Positions 47,515 through 57,572 of a stretch of DNA of 58,419 nt are shown here, piece by piece; positions within the stretch are counted from its first letter, which is position 1; every line of letters starts with the position of its first letter. Under the pieces are notes generated by a model, which saw only the letters and a program-made list of their open reading frames with translations, did not search any database and had not been told where the DNA came from. The stretch spans positions 1 to 58,419 of the forward strand of contig DRLM01000120.1 in the NCBI GenBank assembly GCA_011375345.1. The letters are read 5' to 3'. The position numbers were made by a program, and so were the translations under genes. The stretch is from Gammaproteobacteria bacterium (GTDB taxonomy: Bacteria > Pseudomonadota > Gammaproteobacteria > DRLM01).

Positions 47515-48119
47515 ATGTGCTGACACGCGCAGACTTGCTGTCTTTGGAAGACTACGCCCGCCAGCGCGCCGCCTTCCGCAGCCGGGTGCTGGCTCACAAG
47601 AAAAACCGCCGGGTGTCCATCGGCCCCCATGCCGCTTTGTATTTTGAAGACCGCCTGACCGTGCAGTATCAGATCCAGGAAATGCTGCGCATCGAACGCA
47701 TCTTCGAGCCGGAAGGGATCGCCGCCGAACTGGCTGCATATAACCCTCTGATCCCCGACGGCGACAACTGGAAGGCCACGTTTATGCTGGAATACCCCGA
47801 CCCGGCGCAGCGCCGGGAATGGCTGAAACGGCTGCTGGGCATCGAAAACAATGTGTGGGTGAAGGTCGGTGACGGCGCTGCCGTTCGCGCCCTGGCTGAC
47901 GAAGATCTGGCGCGGGCTACGGCAGAGAAAACCTCCGCCGTGCACTTTCTGCGCTTTCAGCTTGAGCCGGAGATGATCGCCGCGGCCAAAGAGGGTGCAG
48001 CAGTGGCTGTGGGCGTTGACCACGATGAGTACGCCTGCTGCGTGGATCCTCTGCCTGAGCCTGTGCGCGCGTCACTGGTGGCAGATCTGGGGCCCAAGGG
48101 GCGGGCCGCCAGCCTCTGA
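47511..48119 (+). CDS. DUF3501 family protein
   Basis: A 202-aa soluble protein of unknown function: VLTRADLLSLEDYARQRAAFRSRVLAHKKNRRVSIGPHAALYFEDRLTVQYQIQEMLRIERIFEPEGIAAELAAYNPLIPDGDNWKATFMLEYPD, then KTSAVHFLRFQLEPEMIAAAKEGAAVAVGVDHDEY. The family is usually found with rubrerythrin and the CCG Fe-S protein, as here, so it is likely to work with them. Start is GTG at 47511 overlapping the previous stop (GTGA). No cofactor motif (no Cys pair, no nucleotide loop) is seen. Confidence 0.88.
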   Translation: MNVLTRADLLSLEDYARQRAAFRSRVLAHKKNRRVSIGPHAALYFEDRLTVQYQIQEMLRIERIFEPEGIAAELAAYNPLIPDGDNWKATFMLEYPDPAQRREWLKRLLGIENNVWVKVGDGAAVRALADEDLARATAEKTSAVHFLRFQLEPEMIAAAKEGAAVAVGVDHDEYACCVDPLPEPVRASLVADLGPKGRAASL

Positions 48120-48147
48120 TGCTGCGGTGGCGCCGGTGCCTGCGGCC

Positions 48148-49617
48148 TTACTTCAAATCAATCATCTGCACCGTGCCGTCCGGCAGGATCTCCGCCATCT
48201 GGCCCCGGGGTTCTTCGAGGAACAAGACGATCAACACAAACACCACGGCGGACACCAGCCCGATGACCAGGAAAAACCGGTCGTAGTCCACCAGGGAATT
48301 GACCGTGAGAAAGGTCACCGCCCCCACGTTGCCAAAAGCGCCTGCCATGCCGGCGATCTGCCCTGTCATCCGCCGTTGCACCAGGGGCACCATGGCATAC
48401 ACCGCCCCGGAGCCCGCCTTGGAGAAGATACCGGCGACGATGGTCGTCGCCACCACCAGCCACACCGGCCAGCTTTTGTCGACCCAGCCCAAAAACAGAA
48501 AGCTGCCGGTGATGCCGGCAAAGACAATGATCAAGGTGAGCTTGCGCCCGATCTTGTCGCTGATCCAGCCGCCCCCCGGCCGGGCCACCAGATTGATGAA
48601 GGGATAGACGCCGGCGAGCAATGCCGCGGTGACTTTGGGCATGTCAAACCAGCTGACATAGAACATGGCCAGCATGGAGACCACGGCCAGCTCCGTGCCA
48701 AAGGTGACGAGATAGGCCCAGTCCAAAATGGCGACTTGTTTGAATTTGTAACGCATCATCTGTGGCGCGGGCTTGTGGATGACATGACCGTTGATGTGCC
48801 AGATCTTCCCTATCTGGATGCCGTAAACGCCAGCCAGAACGGCATAGATGACATAGGTGGACCACTGCTCGATCAAGCCCATGCCTGCGGGTGACAGCTT
48901 CCATGTCAGCACGCCCAGCGCCAGATACAAAGGGATGTTCATCAGGATATAAAGCAGCAGATCGCCGCCGTTGCTCACTTCCATGGCACCGGTTTGCCTG
49001 GGTTTGAAATAGGTCGAGCCCTTGGGCGTGTTGGACACGATGAAGTAGTACACCACCCCGTAGGCGATGGCGGCGAGGCTGGCGAAGGTCAGGGCATAGC
49101 GCCAGCCCGTGGCATCGCCGATATGGGCTGCGATGAGGGGCAAGGTCATGGCCGCGCCGGCGGAGCCAAAGTTACCCCAGCCGCCGTATATGCCCTGGGC
49201 AATGCCCGTTTGGCCGGCGGGAAACCATTCGCCGATCATGCGGATGCCCACCACAAAGCCCGCGCCGATAAAACCGGACAAGAAACGCATGATGGTCAGC
49301 TGCTCGTAACTGTCCGACCAGGCAAAGGCAATGCTGATCAGTCCGCCCAGGATCAAAATCCCCGAATACATGATGCGTGGCCCGAGCTTGTCCACCAGCA
49401 TGCCCACCACGATGCGCGCGGGAATGGTCATGGCCACGTTCAGGATCAACAACACCTTGGCCTGCTGGTCGTTCAGCTCCAGCGCCTCTTTGATGAAAGG
49501 CATCATGGGCCCCAGTCCCAGCCAGACCACAAAGCTCATGAAGAACGCAAACCAGGTGTAGTGCAAAATGCGGATATTGGGCCTGTTAAAAGCCAATAGG
49601 TTGAATTTCTGGGACAT
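48148..49617 (-). CDS. NarK-like nitrate/nitrite transporter (MFS)
   Basis: A 489-aa major-facilitator protein with about 12 membrane segments. The two nitrate-signature-like motifs are GGWGNFGSAGAAMTLP (segment 5) and GMAGAFGNVGAVTF (segment 11), and Arg in VVGIRMIGEWFPAGQTG is the anion-binding type. This fits NarK/NarU transporters for nitrate uptake or nitrite export. No nar, nir or nas gene is adjacent, so the direction of transport is open. The ATG at 49617 starts MSQKFNLLAFNRPNIRIL. A FNR box (TTGAT-N4-ATCAA) was not found in the upstream region. Confidence 0.9.
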   Translation of the reverse strand: MSQKFNLLAFNRPNIRILHYTWFAFFMSFVVWLGLGPMMPFIKEALELNDQQAKVLLILNVAMTIPARIVVGMLVDKLGPRIMYSGILILGGLISIAFAWSDSYEQLTIMRFLSGFIGAGFVVGIRMIGEWFPAGQTGIAQGIYGGWGNFGSAGAAMTLPLIAAHIGDATGWRYALTFASLAAIAYGVVYYFIVSNTPKGSTYFKPRQTGAMEVSNGGDLLLYILMNIPLYLALGVLTWKLSPAGMGLIEQWSTYVIYAVLAGVYGIQIGKIWHINGHVIHKPAPQMMRYKFKQVAILDWAYLVTFGTELAVVSMLAMFYVSWFDMPKVTAALLAGVYPFINLVARPGGGWISDKIGRKLTLIIVFAGITGSFLFLGWVDKSWPVWLVVATTIVAGIFSKAGSGAVYAMVPLVQRRMTGQIAGMAGAFGNVGAVTFLTVNSLVDYDRFFLVIGLVSAVVFVLIVLFLEEPRGQMAEILPDGTVQMIDLK

Positions 49618-49915
49618 TGTCAGCTTGCCTCAGCGGAGATTGGGAAAACTTGGGGCCGGGTGGAGCAAGTAACGCGCCAGAAAAGCCGGGCGCCGAATAT
49701 CAGTGACTTAAGCTCTGTTTTGGGACGGGTGGGGCGCTTGTGTGAAACGTCGGTGCACAGCATGGTGAAGTGCCTGCCCCAATCAGGTGCGCCTTGCAGT
49801 CTCAATGTCCCAATGCGGAGAGCGCCTGGGAGGGTGAGTGCGGCAGCAAAAAGGGCAAGGCCCCCCGGGAACCTGGCGCTTGACGGTCGGTGCAGGAGAT
49901 TCTAAGATTCGAAAC
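49618..49915. other. Divergent region between NarK-like gene and arsR
   Basis: About 298 bases with promoters for two divergent genes. The direct repeat AGATTC-TA-AGATTC at 49898-49911 lies just before the arsR start and may be part of an ArsR operator. No gene is seen. Confidence 0.4.
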
Positions 49916-50230
49916 ATGTCGAAGAGTAAAATCAGTACCAGGCATTTTGCCGGGCAGTTCAAGGCCCTGAGCAATGAACACCGGCTGACACTGTTTCATC
50001 GCCTCATGAGCTGTTGCGAGCCGGGCACCCGGTGCTGCACCGAAGAGGCCGCCCGCTGTTGCGTGGGGGAATTGGGAGAGGGTCTGGGCATTGCGCCGTC
50101 CACCCTGTCTCACCATTTGAAAGAACTCAACCGCGCCGGCCTGGTGCGCATGGAGCGGCGCGGCAAAAAGGTCGAATGCTGGGTTGATCCTGGCGTTTTG
50201 GAACAACTCAGCGCGTTTTTCAATCCCTAG
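49916..50230 (+). CDS. arsR: ArsR family metal-sensing repressor
   Basis: A 104-aa winged-helix repressor with FAGQFKALSNEHRLTLFHRL at the start, the recognition helix LGIAPSTLSHHLKELNRAGLVRMERRGKKVECWVDPG. Three vicinal cysteine pairs (Cys33-34, 40-41, 48-49 in CCEPGTRCCTEEAARCC) lie between helices, different from the ELCVCDL arsenic site of E. coli ArsR, so the metalloid site is a variant. Binding of arsenite would release it from DNA. The ATG at 49916 has GGAG about 17 bases upstream, and a start further upstream is not supported. arsM follows 18 bases later, so it probably controls that gene. Confidence 0.9.
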   Translation: MSKSKISTRHFAGQFKALSNEHRLTLFHRLMSCCEPGTRCCTEEAARCCVGELGEGLGIAPSTLSHHLKELNRAGLVRMERRGKKVECWVDPGVLEQLSAFFNP

Positions 50231-50248
50231 TAAACAGAGGTCATGCCC

Positions 50249-51115
50249 ATGAGCAAGCAAGATTGTTGTGGGCCCCGCGGCGGCGCGCCTGCCGGCAGCA
50301 GGGCCAGCGAGGAGCAACACGACACCCATCGGCAAAAGGTACGCGGCGCCTATGCCAAGGTGGCCCGGGCCAATGACCAGCGTGTCGGCATAGAAGCGGG
50401 TTGTTGTGGTGTGTCGGACGATGCCCGGATCAATCAACTCATCTCCACCCGCCTGGGCTACAGCGAAGAGGATTTGAGCAAAGCCCCTGCCGGGGCCGAT
50501 ATGGGCCTGGGCTGCGGCAACCCCAAAGCCATTGCCGCCCTGAAACCGGGAGAGGTGGTCGTCGACCTCGGCGCTGGCGGCGGCTTTGACTGTTTTCTGG
50601 CGGCCCACGAAGTGGGGGAATCGGGGCGCGTCATCGGTGTGGACATGACGCCGGACATGTTGAGCAGGGCGCGCGCCAATGCCGACAAGGGCGGGTTTCG
50701 CAATGTCGAGTTTCGCCTGGGCGAGATTGAGCATTTGCCGGTGGCCGACAATACCGCCGATGTTATTCTGTCAAACTGCGTGATCAACCTCTCACCCAAC
50801 AAAGCGCAAGTATTCAAAGAAGCTTTCCGCGTGCTGAAACCCGGCGGCCGCCTCGCCATCTCCGATGTGGTGGCCACCGCCGAGTTGCCCGACGCCATGC
50901 GCAACGATCCCGCGCTGGTGGCCGGCTGCATGGGGGGCGCTGCCCTGATTGACGAGCTGGAGAAAATGATCGAAGCGGCGGGATTCACCGATGTCAGCAT
51001 CCAACCCAGGGATGAATCGAAAACATTTATCCGCGATTGGGCACCGGACCACCCGGTTACCGATTACGTGCTGTCGGCCACCATTGAAGGGCGCAAACCC
51101 AAGGGGTGTTGTTGA
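50249..51115 (+). CDS. arsM: Arsenite S-adenosylmethyltransferase ArsM
   Basis: ArsM methylates arsenite with SAM. The 288-aa protein has motif I VVDLGAGGGFDCFLAA and the three catalytic cysteines: Cys52/53 (AGCCGVSDD), Cys177 (LSNCVINLSP) and Cys227 (VAGCMGGAAL), plus a CC pair near each end (DCCGPR; KGCC). The ATG at 50249 is preferred over 50243 because AGAGG is at a normal eight-base distance. Methylated products are volatile or less retained, giving arsenic resistance. No arsenite efflux pump or arsenate reductase is beside it. Confidence 0.94.
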   Translation: MSKQDCCGPRGGAPAGSRASEEQHDTHRQKVRGAYAKVARANDQRVGIEAGCCGVSDDARINQLISTRLGYSEEDLSKAPAGADMGLGCGNPKAIAALKPGEVVVDLGAGGGFDCFLAAHEVGESGRVIGVDMTPDMLSRARANADKGGFRNVEFRLGEIEHLPVADNTADVILSNCVINLSPNKAQVFKEAFRVLKPGGRLAISDVVATAELPDAMRNDPALVAGCMGGAALIDELEKMIEAAGFTDVSIQPRDESKTFIRDWAPDHPVTDYVLSATIEGRKPKGCC

Positions 51116-51159
51116 ATTCCCGGAAGTGACAAAGAAACAGCGGGAAGCCGGGCGGGGAC

Positions 51160-51993
51160 TCAGACTCCCACAGTCTGCAGGTAGCGTCCCACCGCCTCCG
51201 CCACACTCAGCTCCCCCGCCTCCACCCGCGCCAAGTAGTGACGCCGCCACGCCGCCACATGGGTGCGCGCCTGGGTGACTTCCAGGTAAATCAAGCGGGC
51301 GATGGGGCCGCATTCTTCAAGGAAGCCGCTGTCCACCACGTCGCGGGCCGCTTGCGCGGTGTCGAAGGGTACCCGGGCAATGTCCGCCTGCCAGCGGCCC
51401 CGGTGAAAAACAAAGCGGCCGTAGGCAGCGCGGGGATCGCCATCCAAGGGTTGGCCCACGGAACCGGTGTTGACCACCTCGGTGCCGTGAAACTGGCGGC
51501 GCAGGGGGTGGTGGGTATGGGAGCAGATGAACAAATCGCGCGGGGTGCCGAGGCGTGCCGCCAGTTCCTTCTCCCCCATGTCGGGCAGGATGCCCCGGCG
51601 GTGGCCGAGGCGGGAGCCGTGGGTGATGTGCACGCTGGCGCCGTCCATGTCTTCCCAGTCCAGATGATCCGGCCAGCTTTTGAGTTCCGCCACCAGCGGG
51701 CCGAGCTGGGCGGCGGTCCAATCGGAAAAGCGGCGCAGCTCGAGCAGCGGGTCCGCCGGGTCGGCGGGATTTTCGGCACAATGGATCACGTAGCTTTCGT
51801 GATTGCCGGCCAGGAAGCGGCCTTTGGGCGTGCGCGCTTGGAGCCGTTCCAGGCAGGCCAGGGAACGGGGGCCGCGGCTGACCAGGTCGCCGTTGACGAT
51901 GATCTCATCGGCGCCCCAGACCTCGATATCGTCCAGCACCGCATCCAGGGCGGGAATGTTGCCGTGCACATCGGATAAGACGGCGATTTTCAT
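51160..51993 (-). CDS. Metallophosphoesterase (calcineurin-like)
   Basis: A 277-aa protein with the five metal motifs of calcineurin-like phosphoesterases: SDVHGNIPALDAVL, NGDLVSRGPRS, AGNHESYVIH, HITHGSRLG and SHTHHPLRRQ. The PP-family-like NGDLVSRGP with VHGN is close to bacterial YfcE/diadenosine-type enzymes, but the substrate is not known. A C-terminal helical region of about 60 residues follows the catalytic domain. It is convergent with arsM and divergent from the uup-like gene. Confidence 0.88.
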   Translation of the reverse strand: MKIAVLSDVHGNIPALDAVLDDIEVWGADEIIVNGDLVSRGPRSLACLERLQARTPKGRFLAGNHESYVIHCAENPADPADPLLELRRFSDWTAAQLGPLVAELKSWPDHLDWEDMDGASVHITHGSRLGHRRGILPDMGEKELAARLGTPRDLFICSHTHHPLRRQFHGTEVVNTGSVGQPLDGDPRAAYGRFVFHRGRWQADIARVPFDTAQAARDVVDSGFLEECGPIARLIYLEVTQARTHVAAWRRHYLARVEAGELSVAEAVGRYLQTVGV

Positions 51994-52061
51994 CGGTTTC
52001 CTGCCTTCAGTTGCAACAGGCGCTACAATACCCTATCCCTGCTCTCAAATATCATCGCGCT

Positions 52062-53960
<1,899 letters not shown>

Positions 53961-54161
53961 GGCGCGCCCAGCGCCCTCTTTTTCAAAGGGGGGGAAGATG
54001 GACTGTGCCGATGCTTCACCCGACAGCAATGACTCACACCCTTACCCCCAAGACGCGGAGCCCGCAGAGGAATCCCCTTTTGTTTGAAAAGCCAGGTTTC
54101 CTGTGTGCATCGTGCCTTTTTGGGTGAACTGAATGACGCGGCATCCGCAACAAGGAGCACC

Positions 54162-55031
54162 ATGAGCACCGCCATCGACACCAAATGGGGCACGCCCTCA
54201 CCCGTCCATGACCCCTATGCCCTTGCCCACTTTCAGGCCCGTCCCAGCGACGTGCTCATCACCACGGCGCCCAAGGCCGGCACCACCTGGATGATGCAGA
54301 TTCTGCATCAGCTGCGCAGCGGCGGTGATGCCGGTTTTGCCAGTATTTTCGACGTGGTGCCGTGGCTGGAGTTTCCCGGCGACGGGCGCCCCTGGCAGGA
54401 GCGGCTGGCGGAGTTTGAACGTATTCCCAATCCCCGTGTGTTCAAAACCCATTGCACCTGTCCGCAAACACCCGGCGTCGACAAAGTGCGTATCGTGCTC
54501 ACCTCGCGCGATCCGCGCGACTGCTGCGTGAGCATGTATCACCACCAGCTCAATATGACGGATGAGGCCCGCGCACGCATGGGCGTGCCGGTGCCCACAT
54601 CGTTCGACGCGTTCTTCGACAGATGGATGGGCTTCGGTTCCTGGTTTCGCAACGTGGCGAGCTGGTGGCCCCGGCGCGACGCAGACAATATTCTCTGGTT
54701 GCGCTATGAAGACCTGGTGCGGGATTTGGGCGCCGCTGTCGACCGGCTGTTGACGTTTCTCAACTGGACGCTTACGGCGACGCAAAGAGAACGCGTGCTG
54801 GAATATTGTTCTTTCGACTGGATGAAACGCCACGGCGACAAATTCAACGCCCGCCTGCCGAACGGCAAGCCTGTTTTCAAACCGGAATCGTTTATCCGAA
54901 AAGGCGCGGTGGGTGATCACAAGACGTTACTGCGGCCGGAGCAGGAACAGGCTGTCCTGGAGCGCGTTGTGCGGGAACTGCCGGCGGAGTGTGTGGCTTT
55001 TCTCGGATTGAACCCACGGTCCCGCCGCTGA
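54162..55031 (+). CDS. PAPS-dependent sulfotransferase
   Basis: A 289-aa cytosolic enzyme of the sulfotransferase domain family that moves sulfate from 3'-phosphoadenosine-5'-phosphosulfate to an acceptor. The 5'-phosphosulfate loop ITTAPKAGTTWMMQIL, the His of FKTHCTC, the 3'-phosphate loop VLTSRDPRDCCVSMYHH and the dimer/3'-phosphate RKGAVGDHK motif are all present. The ATG at 54162 has AAGGAG upstream. The acceptor is unknown. Such eukaryote-like soluble sulfotransferases are scattered in bacteria, so transfer is possible, although composition looks like the neighbours. No PAPS synthesis gene is adjacent. Confidence 0.9.
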   Translation: MSTAIDTKWGTPSPVHDPYALAHFQARPSDVLITTAPKAGTTWMMQILHQLRSGGDAGFASIFDVVPWLEFPGDGRPWQERLAEFERIPNPRVFKTHCTCPQTPGVDKVRIVLTSRDPRDCCVSMYHHQLNMTDEARARMGVPVPTSFDAFFDRWMGFGSWFRNVASWWPRRDADNILWLRYEDLVRDLGAAVDRLLTFLNWTLTATQRERVLEYCSFDWMKRHGDKFNARLPNGKPVFKPESFIRKGAVGDHKTLLRPEQEQAVLERVVRELPAECVAFLGLNPRSRR

Positions 55032-55062
55032 AACGCCAAGGTGGACGGTTTTGCCGCACACC

Positions 55063-56334
55063 TCAACCGTTGCGGGGGGGTGGTTCTTCGTTCTGGCGGG
55101 TCTGCGGCGGCGCCACGTCCCAAGCCTGATCCTGTAGTTCCAGAAGGTCGTGATCGTCTTTGCGGATCAAGGCCTCCAGCTCTTCCCTGAGCTGTTTTGC
55201 GCGGGACATGTACAGCGACTCGTCGTGTTTCAAAGCGGCCAGTTCTCTCCGGGCCGCAACATCGTGCCGCTTGAAAGTGCGCGCCGCGCGGCTGGCCTGA
55301 TAGGCGCGAAAGCCCAGCAGGCGCAAGGCCTCCTCGCCCAGGTCCAGGGCGCTGCCGAACATCTCGCGATAAACATGCGGGACATCCCGTTGAATCAACT
55401 CATAGGCGTGAAAGCGGCTGATGGCCCGCGCCAGAATTTTTAAATGGGGATAGTGCTGGCGGGCGTGCTCTGCGATGTGCAAAGCTTTTTCTTCGTCGTC
55501 AATGGCGATGACCAGCAGTTTCGCCTGCCCGGCCCCGGCCGCGTGCAGCAGTTCCGGGCGGCCGGCATCGCCGTAGAACACTTTGAATCCGAATTTTTTG
55601 AGAAACCCGATCCGGGAGGCATCGTGGTCCAGCACCGTGGTGCCCACGCCGTTGGCGTGCAGCAAGCGGCCCACGAGCTGGCCGAAGCGGCCGAAGCCGA
55701 GAATGATGACGGGGTTGTCGTGCTCGTCGATGACATCGGCCGCGCCGGCGGCCATGTCCGGCGCCAGGCGGGGTTGTACCCACTTGTCGTTGATCAGCAT
55801 CAACACCGGCGTCAGCAACATGGAAACGGCCACACACAGCACCAAGGGGTTGCTGATATTGGCGTCCATCACGCCGGACTGGGTCGCCAGGGCGGACAGC
55901 ACGAAGGCAAACTCACCGCCCTGGGCCAGGGCCAGGGAAAACAAAACATTGTCGCGGCTGGGCAGGCGGAAGACACGGCCCACCGCCAGCAACACGGCGA
56001 GCTTGATCAGCACCAGCGCCACCACGATGGCGGCGATGACTTCGGGATACCGGCGCAGCAGATCGAAATCGATACTTGCCCCCACCGAGATGAAAAACAA
56101 TCCCAGCAGCAGACCCTTGAACGGTTCGATATTGGATTCCAGCTCGTGGCGGTACTCGCTCTCCGCTAACACCACCCCGGCGAGAAACGTGCCCAAAGCA
56201 GGGGGCAGCCCCAGGCTTTGCATGGCCAGGGCGATGCCGATGACCAGCAGCAAGGCCGCCGCGGTGAACATCTCCCGCAGCCTGCTCTGGGCGATATAGC
56301 GCAGCACCGGTCGCACCAGGTAATAGCCGCCCAT
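55063..56334 (-). CDS. KefB/KefC-type K+/H+ antiporter, N-terminally truncated
   Basis: The frame encodes a 423-aa protein that starts in the middle of a Kef-type membrane domain: GGYYLVRPVLRYIAQSRLREMF, GTFLAGVVLAESEYRHELESNIEPFKGLLLGLFFISVGASIDF, NVLFSLALAQGGEFAFVLSAL. About six of the usual twelve or more membrane segments remain and roughly the first 215 residues of KefC are missing. The cytoplasmic RCK/TrkA-N domain (VIILGFGRFGQLVGRLL) and the C-terminal tail are complete. The ATG at 56334 overlaps the kefG stop as TGATG. It is probably non-functional as an antiporter, or altered. Confidence 0.8.
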   Translation of the reverse strand: MGGYYLVRPVLRYIAQSRLREMFTAAALLLVIGIALAMQSLGLPPALGTFLAGVVLAESEYRHELESNIEPFKGLLLGLFFISVGASIDFDLLRRYPEVIAAIVVALVLIKLAVLLAVGRVFRLPSRDNVLFSLALAQGGEFAFVLSALATQSGVMDANISNPLVLCVAVSMLLTPVLMLINDKWVQPRLAPDMAAGAADVIDEHDNPVIILGFGRFGQLVGRLLHANGVGTTVLDHDASRIGFLKKFGFKVFYGDAGRPELLHAAGAGQAKLLVIAIDDEEKALHIAEHARQHYPHLKILARAISRFHAYELIQRDVPHVYREMFGSALDLGEEALRLLGFRAYQASRAARTFKRHDVAARRELAALKHDESLYMSRAKQLREELEALIRKDDHDLLELQDQAWDVAPPQTRQNEEPPPRNG

Positions 56335-56888
56335 CACATCGTCCACGCGTGCGCCGTCACGCAAGGCACGCAGCACGTTGCATAGCGGGTGGCCGCATCG
56401 TCCAACAGCGGCGAGCGGTGCAGCTTGTCGGTGGCGTGCACCACGAAGGGTGGCAGATAGCGCATGCCGCACAGGTCGGCCGTGCGCCTGAACGGGGCCA
56501 GCAACTCGGACATGGTGGGATGGGACACCCCGTCATAGGCGGCGCGCTCCCCGCCGGTGGTGGTGGCCGTAAGCAGCCATTTGCCGTGCAAGGCGGTGCC
56601 TTGGCGGCCGTAAGCGAAACCGTATTCCAACACCAGATCCTGCCATTCCTTGAGCAGGGCGGGGGTGCTGTACCAATAAAAAGGGTGATGGAACACAATC
56701 ACGTCGTGCTCCGCCAACAAGGCCTGTTCCCGTGGCACGTCCACGCAGAAATCGGGGTAGATTTCGTAAAGATCATGCACGTGCACGCCCGCCAGCCTCT
56801 GCGCCGCCGCGAGCAAGTGCCTGTTCACCACGGATTTTTCGAAGGCGGGGTGGGCGAACAAGATCAGTATGCGGCGCCTTGGGGTCAT
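56334..56888 (-). CDS. KefF/KefG-type quinone oxidoreductase ancillary protein
   Basis: A 184-aa flavodoxin-like protein that would activate a Kef potassium antiporter. It has [22 protein letters not shown] (flavin phosphate loop), [49 protein letters not shown] and [18 protein letters not shown]. After Tyr169 the sequence turns to [13 protein letters not shown]. Read one frame over, the same DNA gives [14 protein letters not shown], the kind of ending KefG proteins have, so a one-base loss near 56381 is likely. It lies 40 bases after a lipoprotein gene and abuts the truncated kefB. Confidence 0.85.
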   Translation of the reverse strand: MTPRRRILILFAHPAFEKSVVNRHLLAAAQRLAGVHVHDLYEIYPDFCVDVPREQALLAEHDVIVFHHPFYWYSTPALLKEWQDLVLEYGFAYGRQGTALHGKWLLTATTTGGERAAYDGVSHPTMSELLAPFRRTADLCGMRYLPPFVVHATDKLHRSPLLDDAATRYATCCVPCVTAHAWTM

Positions 56889-56928
56889 GCGCCGGTTATT
56901 CGGGCGGGCGGCGGGGGAAGGCCGCGGG

Positions 56929-57222
56929 TCAGGGGATTTCCTCAATATAGGTGCGCGAAATCGGCGTCTGCACGTAATACTTCTTTCCGTCCTTGACGGC
57001 CCAAAAATAGTAGTAACCTTTTTGCGGATCGCTGGTGACCTTGCCGCCGTCCACGGTCCAGTTCTTGACATGGCTGCCTTCCGCAAACGTCACGCTGTAA
57101 TTGCCTTCCAGCCATGTCACCCCCAGGCGGGACAGCTTGTTTTGCTGCTCCTCGGAGCAGCCGCTCAATGCCAGGGTCGCGGCCAGTATCGCAGCGGCCG
57201 ACAGTAGATATCGCTTTGTCAT
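56929..57222 (-). CDS. Small lipoprotein of unknown function
   Basis: A 97-aa exported lipoprotein: signal [21 protein letters not shown] with lipobox LSGC and Cys21 as the acylated residue; the next residues are Ser-Glu. The mature part reads [61 protein letters not shown], beta-rich with many aromatics. GGAG lies five bases before the start. I do not recognise a family. It heads the lipoprotein-kefG-kefB run, but the link may be only positional. Confidence 0.8.
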   Translation of the reverse strand: MTKRYLLSAAAILAATLALSGCSEEQQNKLSRLGVTWLEGNYSVTFAEGSHVKNWTVDGGKVTSDPQKGYYYFWAVKDGKKYYVQTPISRTYIEEIP

Positions 57223-57572
57223 AAATACTCCGTATTCCCGCCCGCCTGGACTTGGCGCGCAGGTTTGTTGCCCTAGATTTCAGTATAACGAGCCGTGCCG
57301 GCAAGTTGAAACCAGCCATGCCAAAAAGCCGTTGTTCAGCGCCTCCCGCCTGGAGCGGCGATGCCGTCCCGTTCTGTTGGACAGACTGCGCCCCGCTTGT
57401 CTGCCACGGCGGACCTTGCATGCCATGGCGGCTGTGCCGCATGAGCGGGCTGTCGCGGCGAGACAGAAAAGTGATCACTTCGTGAAACCCGTGTGATACG
57501 CCTCTGCCACTCTGACCGCCGTGCCCGCCCGTGAGGGGCGGCCCCGTCACCTGGCTTCCGAAGGAGTTGATC
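57223..57572. other. Divergent region between lipoprotein and spondin-domain genes
   Basis: A region of 350 bases with the promoters of two divergent genes. No gene, tRNA or clear repeat is seen. Plus-strand frames here lack ribosome-binding sites and protein-like composition. Confidence 0.5.

Noticed and set aside
49618-49915. FNR box for the NarK-like gene
   Set aside because: No TTGAT-N4-ATCAA or close variant was found.
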